A DNA stretch of 64,000 bases. It comes from Orientallactaga sibirica (Eukaryota > Chordata > Mammalia > Rodentia > Dipodidae). The position numbers were made by a program, and so were the translations under genes. The DNA is taken from assembly GCA_036365145.1 (NCBI GenBank), contig JAEOAD010000024.1, positions 8,455,001 through 8,519,000 on the forward strand, given 5' to 3'. This document shows, piece after piece, positions 12,084-24,384 of this stretch (its first letter is position 1; each line of letters starts with the position of its first letter). The notes beneath the pieces were generated by a model. It saw nothing but the letters and a program-made list of their open reading frames with translations, made no database searches and was not told where the DNA came from.

Positions 12084-12489
12084 TAAAAAACCCTATAATC
12101 TTCCAAGAAATCATCTAGTCCTTTCATTAATATTCTAGAGTAACATTAATTGCATTTGATATTCTAATGATGAAAGCTACATTAGAACTCTCCTAAAGTT
12201 GTCATATTCTATTCTGCTGTTGTCAGAAAGGAAAATATTTGCATATGACCAACAATTTTGTAAGTAATTTATATCATTTCTTGGCATTTAATCAAACTTT
12301 TCTTCTGTTTTTGTTTGTTTGTTTAAAGAAAAAGGAAAGGATTTAATATGAACCTGAAACACAGTATAATATTTTCTCTCTGCTCTTTCCCTCCTTTCTT
12401 CTTGCCTTCCCTCTTTCCTTCTTTCCATCCTTACTTCCTCCCTTCCTTCTTTATCCTCCCTCTGCCCCCTCTCACTTTCTCTACTAAAA

Positions 12490-12583
12490 TGTGAGACTAT
12501 GTCTCAATAATGAAGCTCAAGCTGGCCTTGAATTCTGCTTCCAAATTGTTGGATTTACAGGCCTGAACCACCATACCTGCCCT
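12490..12583 (-). mobile_element. Old B1 fragment with a CCTT-rich tract upstream
   Basis: Diverged text resembling reversed B1 (CTCAAGCTGGCCTTGAATTC, then GGATTTACAGGCCTGAACCACC). The preceding 12370-12470 is a CTTCC-rich pyrimidine tract. Confidence 0.6.
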
Positions 12584-12631
12584 CACAGTTTCCTTTAAAT
12601 ACATAAAATCTACTTTTAAGAATTACATTTA

Positions 12632-12822
12632 TTGGGAAGGAAAGATGGCTTAGAGGCTAAGAACCCAGGTTTGATTCCCAAGTACCCATATGAGCCAGAT
12701 GCACAAGGTGGCTCATGAATCTGGTGTTCATTTGCAGTGGCAAGAGGCCCTGGCATAATGATTCTCAATCTCTCTTTATGCCTCTCCCTTTCTCTCTCTC
12801 AAATAAAATAAATATTTTAAAA
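12632..12822 (+). mobile_element. tRNA-like SINE, diverged, internal deletion
   Basis: Head GGAAAGATGGCTTAGAGG, but about 20 bases are missing between the head and GAACCCAGGTTTGATTCCC. Body and tail AAATAAAATAAATA are typical. Confidence 0.88.
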
Positions 12823-13126
12823 TCATTGAATCTTCAAGTGATCTGTAAATACAAATCATTTATGCTTTCACATATACAATTTTATTCAGTATGTATGGGC
12901 AATCAATCTGGTTTAATACCATATGTTCATATAATCCTTCAACCAAGTGTTTCAGAATCATTAAAAAACTATCGCCAACTTCAGCTCATATTATGATGCT
13001 CTTTTGTTGAAAAATCATTTCTTTTAGTTTGCTGTTAATGCATCACAAACCACTACAGTGGAAAAATAACAAAAAACCTACACATTTATTAGGTCTTGGT
13101 TATATTTTAGGTTAAAAGTCTGGATA

Positions 13127-13287
13127 TGCCTGGCATGGTGGTGCACACCTTTAATCCCAGAACATGGGAGAAAGAGGTAGGAGGATGATCATGAGTTTGA
13201 GACTACCCTGAGAATACAGAGTGAATTCCAGGTCAGCCTGGGCTAGAGCAAGACCCTACCTCAAAAAACAAACAAACAAACAAACAG
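13127..13287 (+). mobile_element. B1 SINE
   Basis: Starts CCTGGCATGGTGGTGCACAC and ends in (CAAA)n. Target duplication GTCTGGATATG at 13118-13128 and 13293-13303. Confidence 0.95.
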
Positions 13288-13432
13288 AAAATGTCTGGAT
13301 ATGACTCAACTGAGTGTTCTGTTTATAATCTAACTTGATTGAAATTAGAATATCTGACAAAATGCATCCTAATAAATAATAGTGACTAAGAACAAATCCT
13401 TTTTTAATACATTCAGATGTTAATATTAGTTG

Positions 13433-13766
13433 TTTTTTTATATGTATACATGTTGTTGTGTATGTGTATTCATATCTGCATGTTACATGCATGTGTTCAG
13501 GTGTGTCCATTTACTAGTGAAAGCCAGAGTAGATCTCCTCTGTCTCCTTTAATCATTCTTCACCTCATATTTTAGACAGGGTCTCTCATGAAATGGGTCT
13601 TAAGCTTGATTATCAGTCCTAAGGATCCTTCCCTCTCCACCTCACCAGAATTGGGATCATAAGTTTGTACTGTTGCACATGGCTTTTTAGTGGGTCCTGA
13701 AGATCCAAACTCATGTCTTCACATTTGACTAGCAAGCACTTTACCAGCTGAGCAATCTCTCCAGTC
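13433..13766 (-). mobile_element. B4-like composite SINE
   Basis: Reverse orientation: TG-rich end at 13433-13510, B1-like middle (GACAGGGTCTCTCATG near 13576) and tRNA-like head GAGCAATCTCTCCAGTCC at about 13750-13767. B4 is known as a fusion of ID-like and B1-like parts. Confidence 0.65.
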
Positions 13767-13767
13767 C

Positions 13768-15664
13768 TACTAACTGCTTTTATGCTTGCTTACTAAGGCC
13801 TCTGCTTTTCTACTAGCTATCAGGTCAGGATCACTTTAAAGGTCTAGAAGACAACCTCTAAAACCACCATGCTGCCTGTTCATACCATGACAGCTTATAG
13901 TTTCAAAACAAGAGATTTCTAGAAATCAGAAAAAGCATCAGCTGGTTTAAAAGGGTTCATGACTGGGATGTGCTACCAAGGTAAAAATCCTTTCATCTCT
14001 ACCTTTTAATGTTACCCACATTGAAGATCTCTCTTAATATTCACACATCCCACAAACATTTAGCAAGAGAAGTTACACAGAACAAGAAGAGCAAAAGTCA
14101 GGAATCTTAGGAAATTTTAGAATTCTGTCTATCACAAAATGTGAGGGTATTTTGATTTGAAATGTATTTCAGTCATAAAGGATAAGGAGGTGGGCTAGAT
14201 TTGGAAGTAGAATAAAGTAGAAGTAAGTGATGTGATTGGTTGATATGGACTCTAAGCCTGTGATTACTGAAACGTACAACCTTGACTTTGTGAATTAGCC
14301 TGTCTTCACAATCAAAGTATAAGAGACATGTCATGTTACCAAATTGCATTTAACATCTCCTGCATTAGTTGTAGTCCTTGATAATACAAGAGGAGCAAAT
14401 TGCAATCTGGAGTTGTGAATAATGAATGATGCAAAATACTTATTATGGTATTGAAAAGTAAACAGGATCTCAGCATTGTGAGATAGTGAGCCAGCAACAG
14501 CATACAGATAGAAAAGGGCACAAAGCAGGCTGCATTCATGACTCAGTCCTTGAAAGTTCACATTAACCCATGAAAAATGCAATCAATCAGCTATTCTTAG
14601 TCGCTTTGTATTTGATTCTTCTGTCACAATGTTTTCCTCCTGAGCACTTCTGCAGCACAAGTTGGGAAATAAATGTCTGGAGCAGTAATATGCAAGAAAT
14701 TGTCCATTCTTTGATGGATCATTATTACTTATTAAATGTTTAATAGGCTGCAAGCCTCACTCTAAGCTCTATTTCATTTCCCCTGGTGCATATACCATTA
14801 CTTGTTAGGGGAAGAATCCTAGCAGTTCTTGGAGAATTTTATAAATAGCATTAAGAAAACTCCAAGATTCTTATTTTGTCCTATTTAGCTTACACAAAGT
14901 TGAATTTCAAGCACAGTAACCTCAGTGGGGAATATTACTACAGTCCAGAGGAAAACAACAAAGAGAAAAATCTTTACCTGTGTATAGAAAACTAAAGAAT
15001 TAAAGAAATGGTTTATCAACAATCTACACAATCTTGTGTTTAAGAATAGAGAAAGGTCATTGGCCTCACCAAGCAACCTCCTACTGCTGTCCTCATCACT
15101 GGTGTCCTGTTCACTATGGACACACTCCTCTCTTCTCTTTGGCTGATACACATCTGCTTGCTTATTTCATAGAGCCTGTGATATTTTGAGGCAAGGGTGG
15201 TAACCTTGAAGATTTTGTTTCAGTGCAAAACAAGGGGTAATTCCTCTAAAGACCACTGATAAATCTTCATTTTAAAATGGTGTTTAGAAAGAGAAAGTGT
15301 CTTTAGTTTAATGTAATAGTTTTGCATGAAAATTTCTTTTAAAACAGTAACACAATGTTTACAGAAACTGGACATATTGGAATGTGTAACAAATCTCAAA
15401 CATCCCCATGATTGCACACAAATGGGTACAGACTTAGGTGAATGCATATGCACATACCAAGCCCCCCAAATCATGAAACTATGGGATAAGATTCCATATG
15501 TAAACTGTAACATGGTAAACTCAATAAAGCAAGTCTAGTTACTTAATCATCTGTACCTTAGCACTTTCCACATCCCAAGGATATACCCTGTGAGTTCATA
15601 TTTTTTGTTTTATTTTCCTGGGAAACATGTATGTTCTTAATTATGGGCTCAATATTACTAATAT
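13768..15664. other. Unique sequence
   Basis: No repeat or gene recognised. Open frames up to about 97 codons at 15220-15513 (minus), 14331-14582 (minus) and 14885-15151 (minus) resemble no family I know and have no other support. Confidence 0.5.
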
Positions 15665-15667
15665 ATT

Positions 15668-15812
15668 TTTTTTTTGAGGTAGGATCTCACTCTAGCCCAG
15701 GCTGACATGGAATTAACTCTGTAGTTTCAGAGTGGCCTCAAGCTCAAAATGATCCTCCTACTCCTGCCTCACAAATTCTGGGATTAAAGGCAAGCACTAC
15801 CACATCAGGCTA
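15668..15812 (-). mobile_element. B1 SINE
   Basis: Poly-T then GAGGTAGGATCTCACTCTAG through GGCAAGCACTACCACATCAG; moderately diverged. Confidence 0.92.
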
Positions 15813-16330
15813 ACATCACCAATTTTTACTGTTATATTTTCCTTACACTTTAAAAAATTACATATATAACTTACATTAATTCATACACCTTTATTTAGAG
15901 GACTCAAAACAATAAATCTGACTCAACAAAACAGTGTTTTCTTTCCAATACATTTCTAATATAGAGATATAGTCCACCATTGAACTAAAATATGCGTGTT
16001 GTTGTGGCTCCCTTGATTCCATCTTTTCTTTGTCACATAGATCCTTTTCTGCTTTAATTTCTACAAAAGTTCAAGAACATATTATATAAAAGTATTTTAT
16101 AGCTGATTCATTGCAGGCATAGACATTCATGCCCACTCCCCCCATTCTGTCTTGTTTATACTGCTCCAAACTGGCTATAATTCCAGTTATGCATGGGAAC
16201 CTTTACCACTCAAAATTACCCATCAAAGAGTATGACTGCATTTGTTCTTAACTTTAGGAATCTGACCACAGTTTGTTTGTGCTTTATAAATCTTTTATGT
16301 GCTATATATAAAGTTCCTTATTATCTTATA
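15813..16330. other. Unique AT-rich sequence
   Basis: Nothing recognised. Confidence 0.45.
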
Positions 16331-16424
16331 TATGATCTCTCAGGCTGGCCTCAAACTCACAGTGATCCTCCTACTTCAGCCTCCCCAATGCTGGGATTAA
16401 AGGCATGTGCCACCAACCCTGACA
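16331..16424 (-). mobile_element. Truncated B1 fragment
   Basis: Starts at CTCTCAGGCTGGCCTCAAAC and ends GGCATGTGCCACCAACCCTG; about 95 bp, tail part missing. Confidence 0.88.
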
Positions 16425-16608
16425 GTATATAATATTTTTGTTATTAGCATCATACTAACAAATACAGCTATCCAGCCAAACAATATCTAATATTTTAAAA
16501 CATATGCATGCATACAATGTTATAAATATTTTTGGCAATGTCACTCAAATGTTGCATATTCTGTGCTTCCATATATGTAACATCAAAAGATTTGATTTCC
16601 TTATATTT

Positions 16609-16682
16609 CTTTTTTGTTTGTTTGTTTGTTTTTGTTAGGGTCTTCTGGCCCAGGCTGACCTGGAAAGTCTCAGGGTTATGAC
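16609..16682 (-). mobile_element. Truncated B1 fragment
   Basis: (GTTT)n tail then AGGGTCTTCTGGCCCAGGC and GACCTGGAAAGTCTCAGGGT; the head half is missing. Just downstream (16694-16762) a TATTTGTATTTCTA and TACTATACATG pair is repeated locally. Confidence 0.75.
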
Positions 16683-16769
16683 AAGTGTATGATTATTTGT
16701 ATTTCTATTTTGTTTTTGTTGGTTACTATACATGTATTTGTATTTCTACTACTATACATGTCTAACAAT

Positions 16770-17400
16770 AAAAAAAAAAAACTTTCAATATACTAGCATG
16801 AAAGGGAATTGAGACACTCATTTTACACTAACTCTCAATTTACCTGTTTTTTAAAGGACATAATAAATATTTCATTTCAAGGTAGCTGGATTAGATTTTT
16901 CTTACTCTTGTCTTTTCTTCTTAACAGAGTCATATTAAAATTTCTATAAATTAAGACATATATTTTGTTGTGTGATTTTATTTAAGCTGTTATGTTAACC
17001 ACATTTTTACTAGAGTACAGCAATACCAAACATGAGAGTGGTCCAAATAGATTTTTTTTAATGTAAAAGTTCATATCTTTCTAAATTTTCTTGAAATGAG
17101 GGGAAAATACTATCATAAATATCTCTTTGAGACAGAAAAACTATTAAAAATTCTCCACCTGAGGAAAATCATAATTATTTAGGAAACAATATGAAACAAA
17201 AACAAGTTTGCTTATTCTAATTTTCACATTCTCAAATGGAGTCCCATCTGTTAGTAAGACTGTTGAGTTTTGCCTAATCCTGACAGGTTTTTATTCCATT
17301 TAATAGTTAGACACTCAGACATCATATTTAAAATTCACCAAAATTATATTTTGTAATTAAGAACATATTTATATGTTTAAATGAACCATCAATTATAAAA
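16770..17400. other. Unique AT-rich sequence
   Basis: Nothing recognised. Confidence 0.45.
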
Positions 17401-17404
17401 CACT

Positions 17405-17876
17405 TGAAGAGCCACAAAGGAATGAGACCATGTGGTGTTTGTCTTTCTGTGATTGTGTGAGTTCACTGAGTATGATCTGTTTCAAGTCTGTGCCATTTTT
17501 CTACAGATTTCACTGTATCATTTTTTTTTTTTTTTTACTGCTGAGTAGAATACCATTGTGTAAATGAGCCATAAATTTGTTTTTCAGTGATGGGCACATA
17601 AGATGATTCCAGTTCTTAGCTATTATGAATTGAGCAGCTGTAAACATGGTTGAACAAATATCTCTGTAGTGAGACATGGAGCATTTAGAATAGATGCCCA
17701 GTAAGGTAAATAACTGGACCTGTTGGTGGCTCTATGTTCAACCTTTTCCAGAATCTTGACATTTATTTTCAGAGTGGTTTTACAAGTTAACATTCACACC
17801 AACATTTGTTGACATTAGGTTTTTCAATGTTAGCCATCCTTACTGCAGTAAGATGGAATCTCATAGATCTTTTAAT
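17405..17876 (-). mobile_element. L1 3'-end fragment A (ORF2 C-terminal region)
   Basis: Reverse-oriented stretch matching the region at the end of L1 ORF2. Read in reverse it contains GCTCAATTCATAATAGCTAA, ACACAATGGTATTCTACTCA and CACATGGTCTCATTC. It is the inverted, diverged counterpart of 17885-18330. A poly-T (17521-17536) interrupts it. Confidence 0.82.
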
Positions 17877-17879
17877 TTT

Positions 17880-19760
17880 CATAAAATCCAGTGACAACAA
17901 ATGCTAGTGAGGTTGTGGAGAAATAGGAACCCTCATTCACTGTCGGTGGTAATGTAAGGTGGTACAACCACTATGGAAAGCAATATGGAGACTCCAAAAA
18001 AGGATGACTATAGATGTACCAACAGACCTGGTTATTCCCTTACTGGGCATTTACCCTAAAAGCGTCAAGCCTCAGTTCAGAGATATTTCCTAACCATGTT
18101 TATAGCTGCTCAATTCATAATAGCTAAGAGCTAGAATCAACCCAGATGTCCATCATTAGGTGAATGGATAACTAAGATGTGGTATATATACACAATGGAA
18201 TTCTACACAGCAGTAAGGAAAACTGACACAAAGCAATTTGAAGAAAAATGGTCAAACTTGCAACAGATTATTCTTAGTGAACTCACCCAATCATAGAAAG
18301 ATAAACGTCACATGGTCTCACTCATCTGTGTCTTTTAATTTGTATTTTCCTGAGATGCTGACACACCTAATAAACATCTCGAGGACTAGATAATAGGGAT
18401 GGTGGGGTGGGAGGGCAGGGGAAAGGGTGGGGGTGGGGCAATAAGCTAGACCTAAATGTAAATGGTACCATAAAATCCTATATCCTGAAAGATATACTAA
18501 AAGATCGAACCTGTATGAGGTGCTTGGAGAGAACGCCTGAATCACAGGGGCCTGGAGAGGGTTTGATGAAGACTAACTTCAATATTCTCCTGTCACTCCC
18601 TCTTCTCTCTGTTCTCTATTTCTCTTTCATATTATCTGTAATTGTTCTTCCTTCTTTTCCCTTGGCACTGATCTGTAACTCCCAATACCAGCATGTGGTT
18701 AACATCCACAAGGAGCTGTTGGTCAGGGAGACCTACAAGGTTTCCCAAGAGAAGACAGATTTCTGTCAGAGTGCTTGATGACCCACCAAGGGTTATTGGT
18801 AAAACTCTACTGCTGAAGACACCATATGCTTTTCAGATGGAACAGGGAGAGACCTCACTGGAAAATGGAAGAGAGTCAATCCCCAGACAGCTAGCTTGTC
18901 TAGTACCAGAAGGTGCTATGTAAGTGCCTCAGGGGAAATGACCAACATCTGTCTCAGCAACTCATGGTCTAAGCTACTGAGCAGCAAACAACCTGATTTG
19001 ATGATCACACAAGTGCAGTAGTGGCACACAGCCATGGTGGGTTACCAGCTCTAGATTTGGCTAACAGATCCACTCAGTGGAATGGAACTCATGCCTGGAA
19101 ATGGGAAACAAGTCAGAACCATATCCAAAAATGAGCCCACACTCCAATATCAAGCTCTCACCCATAGTGGGATACAAGAGGACCTACACCTATTAAATTC
19201 TCTTGAGAATAATAAGAGTTATCCATGTGTCTTGCACTGACCTCACTCTCCATTAGAGAATCTGCTTCTCTCTTTCAGATGGATGCAGAACCTGAGGAGA
19301 GAATCAGCCCATCACAACTCAACAGGGCACCAGCTGAAGCCATAGAGTTTTAGGGGAAGTGAACAAGAGTGCTGTTTTATCAGTGAACATGGTACCAGCA
19401 CAAGGGTAAAGGAGATAGACAGAAAGAACACTCAACCCCTACCAAATCAGATATCCAGAGACACAGAGAGTCCCAAAATATCATCACTGAAATAGACCTA
19501 AAATGAACCCAACATGGATCAGGGAAATTCCTGGAAGAGGGGTCATAAAGATGGCTAGAGCCATGAGTTGGGTCATTATACATGGATTCATTACCTCTCC
19601 CACAAAACTGATGGCTACTTTCATAAGGCAAGACCCTTATTACACATGGGGGGAGGACAGGGAGAAGGCTAACAATGGTACCATCATGGCTGTATATATA
19701 CTATATACATAACTAATAAAAATATTTTAAAAATAAAAACAAAAGATATTGCTGAATATA
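17880..19760 (+). mobile_element. L1 3'-end fragment B (ORF2 end plus long 3' UTR)
   Basis: Plus-strand end of ORF2 (17885-18340: ATGTGGTATATATACACAAT, GGAATTCTACACAGCAG), then a G-rich tract at 18396-18438. A long 3' UTR follows to an A-rich end near 19720-19760. The 3' UTR is matched by fragments C (inverted), E and G, so it is a family-specific UTR of over 1 kb. 5'-truncated. Confidence 0.82.
18396..18438 (+). other. G-rich tract in L1 3' UTR (G-quadruplex-capable)
   Basis: Eight runs of three or more G within 43 bases. G-rich 3' UTR segments are a known L1 property; a folded quadruplex is inferred. Confidence 0.75.
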
Positions 19761-19789
19761 AAAAAAATCATTTCCCTAATGATTAGGGA

Positions 19790-21832
19790 TGTTTAGCAAT
19801 TTCTTTTTTATTAATTAAATATGGCATATTTTGTATAAAAACAACATATGTTGGTACCATCCTTTCCCTCCTCCCTACCTCTGTCCCTATTCTGAAGAGG
19901 CCTTCCTTGTTGGGGATGCAGACCATTCCCATGGGGATTGTGGGCCATGCATTATGGCAGGGGGGAATGTCTCTGTGCAAAATGTCCCAACTTTTGGCTC
20001 TAACAATCTTTCCACACCTCTCTTCTGCAAAATTCCCTGAGCTAAGCTGGGAGCATTTTAAATCTACTTCAGTGATGGGCACTTATGAGCCTCTGGATCT
20101 CCAGTTTGGTAGGTGTTGCATGTTCTCAGTGTCTATCTACATCACCCTTAATGCTGGTATCAGATTCATGAAGAAAGCAACACTCTTCCTTCATTTCCCC
20201 ATTTCCTCTGTGGTTTCAGCTGGGGCTGGGGTGAGTTGCACTGGGTCATTCATCTCCTCAGGTCAGCTTCCATCTGAAAAACAGAAAGAGAACTTGAATA
20301 GTTAATGAAGTCAGCACTGGTTAAATGGGATAATCATTATTGATTTAGAGAAGTTAAAGGGTGTAGAACCTCTTATAGTCTAAGGTTAGTGGGAGCTTGA
20401 GAATGGAAAGCAGAATCATTATTTGGGTATGATTCTGATTTGTCCCAGTTCCAGATATGGTTTTCTTTCCACTGAGCAGATCTGTTAGCCAATCCAAGAG
20501 CAGCTAGTTACCCACCATGGCTGTGTGCCACTATTGCATTTGTGTGAGCATCACATCAAGTTGTTTGCTATTGAGTCACTTAGACTTTGAGTTGCTTAGA
20601 CAGATGTGGGCCACTTTTCCTTGGTAGTTCATATAATGACTTCCAGCACTAGATGGGCTAATTGGCGACTAGCTCTCCTCTAGATTCCCACAATTGTCTC
20701 CTGGTCTGTGCCAACAGCATATGTTGTCTTCAGCAGTAGGGTCTTACTATTAATCTCTGGTGGGTAATCAAGTGCTTTGACAGAAGTCGGTCTTGTTTGT
20801 TTTGAGAGATCTAGTAGCTGTCTCTGATCAACTGCTCATTGTGGATGTAAACCACATCCTGTTACAGGAAGTTACAGGCCAGTGCCAAGGGAAAAAAAAA
20901 AAAAAAAAAAAAGATAAAGACAGAGAAGAAAGAGAAACAGGAGAAATTTGAAGTTAGGTTTTGTCTCACCCTTTCAAGGGCCCTTCGATTTAGGTGCTCC
21001 CTCTAAGGTCCTCTTGAGGGTTCTGTCTTTTAGTCTGACTTCCAAGATATAGGATTCTATGGTATGAGTTAAATTTGGGTTCAGTTTTGTGCTCCACCCC
21101 TCAACCCTACCCCTTCCCCCAAGCCCTACCCTTCCTATTGTCCAAGTCTCGAGATGCCATACAGGTATGTCAGCAACTCAGGTTGATCCAGGTTAGGAAT
21201 CACATATGAGTGAGACTATGTGATGGTTGTCTTTCCATGATTGTGTGAGTTCACTTAGAATGATCTGTTCCAAGGTTGACCATTTTTCTATAAATTTCAA
21301 TGTGTCATTTTTTCTTAGTGCTGAGTAGAATCCCATCATGTAGATAGATCATATTTTGGTTATCCGTTCATCCAATGATGGGCACCTGGGTTGATTCCAG
21401 TTTTCAGCTATTATGAATTGTGCAGCTATAAACATGTTTGAGCAAATATTTCTGAACTGAGATGTATAGATTTTCAGGTAAATGCCAAGTAAGAGGAATA
21501 ACAGGGTCTGTTAGTAGCTCTATATTCATCCTTTTCACAAGTCTCCATATTGAATTCCACATTGTTTGTGTCAACTTACATTCGAACCAACAGTGAATGA
21601 GTGTCCCTATTTCTCCACAGCCTCACCAACATTTGTTTTCATTTGATTTTTAAATGTTTGCTATCCTTACTGGGGTAAGGTAGAATCTCATTGTTTTAAT
21701 TTTTATTTCCCTAATGGATAGAGATGCTGAAGATTTTCTTTAGTGTGTGTTAGCCATTTAAAATTCTTCCACTGAGAACTCCCTATTTCATTCTCTGCCC
21801 CACTTTTGGAGTTTTTTTTTTTTTTATATTTA
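19790..21832 (-). mobile_element. L1 3'-end fragment C
   Basis: Inverted copy of the same 3' UTR (about 19800-21070), followed by the ORF2 C-terminal region (about 21195-21830, including CAGCTATTATGAATTGTGCA and GAGTAGAATCCCATCATG). It meets fragment B tail to tail near 19740-19800. Poly-A at 20891-20912 lies inside its UTR. Confidence 0.82.
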
Positions 21833-21835
21833 AAA

Positions 21836-22990
21836 ACTTTTTATTGACAACTTTCATAAATATAGGATCATAAACCTTTCTTACCACCCTTTGTCCCTTC
21901 TCATGCCCCCTCCTCTGAATGCCTTCTTTTTAAAAATGTTTTATTTTTATTTATTTATTTATTTTAATTTTTATTTTTATTGACAACCTCTGTACTTACA
22001 GAAAATAAATCATGATATTTCCCTCTCTGGCCCCCATTCCCCTTCAGAACTCCACTCTCCATCATATCCCCTCCCTCTCTCCATTCGTCTCTCTTTTAAT
22101 TGATGTCATCTTCTTTTTCTATTGTGAGGGTCTTGTGAAGGTATTGCTAGGCACTGCGAGGTCATGGATATCAAGACTAATTTCTGTCTGGGAAGTTGCA
22201 TTGTAAGGAGTCATACCCTTCCTTTGGCTCTTACATTCTTTATGCAACCTCTTCTGCAATGGACCCTCAGCCTTGGATGGTGTGATAGAGATGTTTTAGT
22301 GCTGGACACTCTCCCGTCCCTTCTGCTTGGCACTATGTTGCCTTTTGGGTCATCCCAGTGGCCATCACCATCTGAAAAGACAAGCTTCTCTAACCAGAAG
22401 TGAGAGTAGCATTAATATGTACATTAAGTGCAGTGCTTTCAGGGCAGTTTGGTGGGAATAGTATAAACATTTAGCCAGACAAGAGCAGGCTTTATACCCC
22501 TAATGCTCATGAACTCCCCTGCCATAGGCTTTTGATTAGGTTTTTCAGTGCCTGGCAAGTATTCCATCCCGCAAAGCAAGCCTTCAGTCCATTAGAAAGC
22601 AGTTGGTTTCTTCCAGAGCAGACATTCCACTATTGAACCTTTTCTGTCATTTGGCCTATCTAGTCAAACTTGAGGTTTCCAATGTCCACTGTTTTCACCA
22701 CTGATGACTTCTGTCTCCCATGCAGCTGCATGCAGTGCAGCTTCTATGGGGAGAAGGTTTTCTGCTCAGCACCAGCTTGATTTTTCAGTGCCCTTCCCTC
22801 TCAGGCAAGTGAAGTCTTTAGCAATAGGGTCTTACCATCTGTTTCTCAAGAGAAACCAAGGGCCTTGCAATAGACAACAAATCACTGGAGGGTATCCCAT
22901 CCCTGAAATTGAATATTTTCTAGAATTGTTTAGTATTTTGAGATTTTTGATTCTAGATATTAGGCCTCTGTCAGTGGTATAGCTCACAAA
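21836..22990 (-). mobile_element. L1 3'-end fragment D, different 3' UTR type
   Basis: Reverse-oriented. A-rich tail region near 21836-21970 appears twice (TTTTTATTGACAACTTTC and TTTTTATTGACAACCTCTG), followed by a C-rich block and about 900 bp unlike the UTR of B, C, E and G. It ends in text typical of L1 ORF2 (GATATTAGGCCTCTGTCAG, GCTCACAAAGATTTTG at 22958-22998). The doubled tail suggests one tail inserted in another. Confidence 0.65.
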
Positions 22991-24132
22991 GATTTTGTGA
23001 CATTAGGGACACAAGCTTTTGTGGGGGGAAGGGAACAGGAGGATGGGGAAAAACAAACACAAAACCAAATCCAAAATGAACTGGTACTGTACAAACCTTT
23101 ATCCCTGAGACTAACTCGAAGATATAACCATCAACAGGAGTATGAGAGGAGCACCTGAAAAACAGGGCTCTAGAGAGGGTGGGGTGAAATCTAACCTTAA
23201 TTTTGTTGTGACTGCCTTAGGCCTGTAACTCCCGGTAGCAGAAATTGTTTGTTATCCACAATGAGCAGTTGATCCATCAGACCTTCAAGGTCCACAAATC
23301 AAGACAAGTTTCTATCAAAGCACTTGCATATCCACCTGAGGCAAAAGATAAGACCCTATTGCTGAAGACACCATATACTGCTAACATAGAGCATGGAGAG
23401 ACCTGGCTAGAATTGGAAGAGAGCCAGTCTCCAGACAGTTAGCCCATCTACTGTTAGAAAGCCCTACATGAGCTACTGGGGGAATGTGGCCAACAACGAT
23501 CTGAAAAACTAGAGGTCTTATCTATGCAGAAGCAATCACTGTGACAGGATGTACATGCAGGTGCAATAGTGACACACAGCCTTGGTGGATAACCAGTTAT
23601 CTTTCTCATTGGCTAGGAGATTTGCTCAGTGTGTAGGAACACATATCTGGAAGTAGAAACCAGACCAGAATCCTATGGAGAAAAAGATTCTGCTCTCCAG
23701 TGTCAAGCTCTCAGTAGTCTTTGGCTAAAAGGGGGTTACATATACCAAATTCCCTCTATATTAACAATGCTTATAAACTATGCTGAATCACTGTCCATTG
23801 GAGAATATGTTCTTCTCTTCCAGAAGGTAGTGATACCTGAGGAGATAAATTACCCCTCACACTTCAGGCAAGCCACAGATGAAACCACAGAGGAATATGG
23901 GAGATGAGCAAGAGTGCTGTTTCCTTGGTGAGCCTGATAATCAGCACCAGGGTGAATGAGACAGACTCTGAGGATACTGAACACCTACCAAAGCATAGAT
24001 CCAGAGGCTCCTAAGAGTTGATCAATGAAGTAGATTTAAAACCCACATAACATGGTTCAAGGAATTTTGTGCAAGAGGGTTTAGAAAGATTCTAAGAGCC
24101 ACAGGGTGAAACATCATGAGCAGAGGTATTTC

Positions 24133-24134
<2 letters not shown>

Positions 24135-24181
<47 letters not shown>
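24135..24181. repeat. (CA)n microsatellite
   Basis: About 23 perfect units within L1 3' UTR; fragment B has only CCCACAAAACTG at the matching place. Confidence 0.97.
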
Positions 24182-24185
<4 letters not shown>

Positions 24186-24346
24186 GACAGCTGTTTCCAC
24201 ATGCATATCCCACAACCACATGGAAATACCTGTTACCCCATGGAAGAGGGTCCCCAGTGGCATTGAGGTAGAGACAATGGATAAGAGGGATCCAAGAAAT
24301 GATGTACCAACACAAAATATGTTGTTAATAATAAAAAAAGAAAATA

Positions 24347-24352
<6 letters not shown>

Positions 24353-24382
<30 letters not shown>
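24353..24382. repeat. (CA)n microsatellite
   Basis: About 15 perfect units at the 3' end of L1 fragment E. Confidence 0.97.
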
Positions 24383-24384
<2 letters not shown>

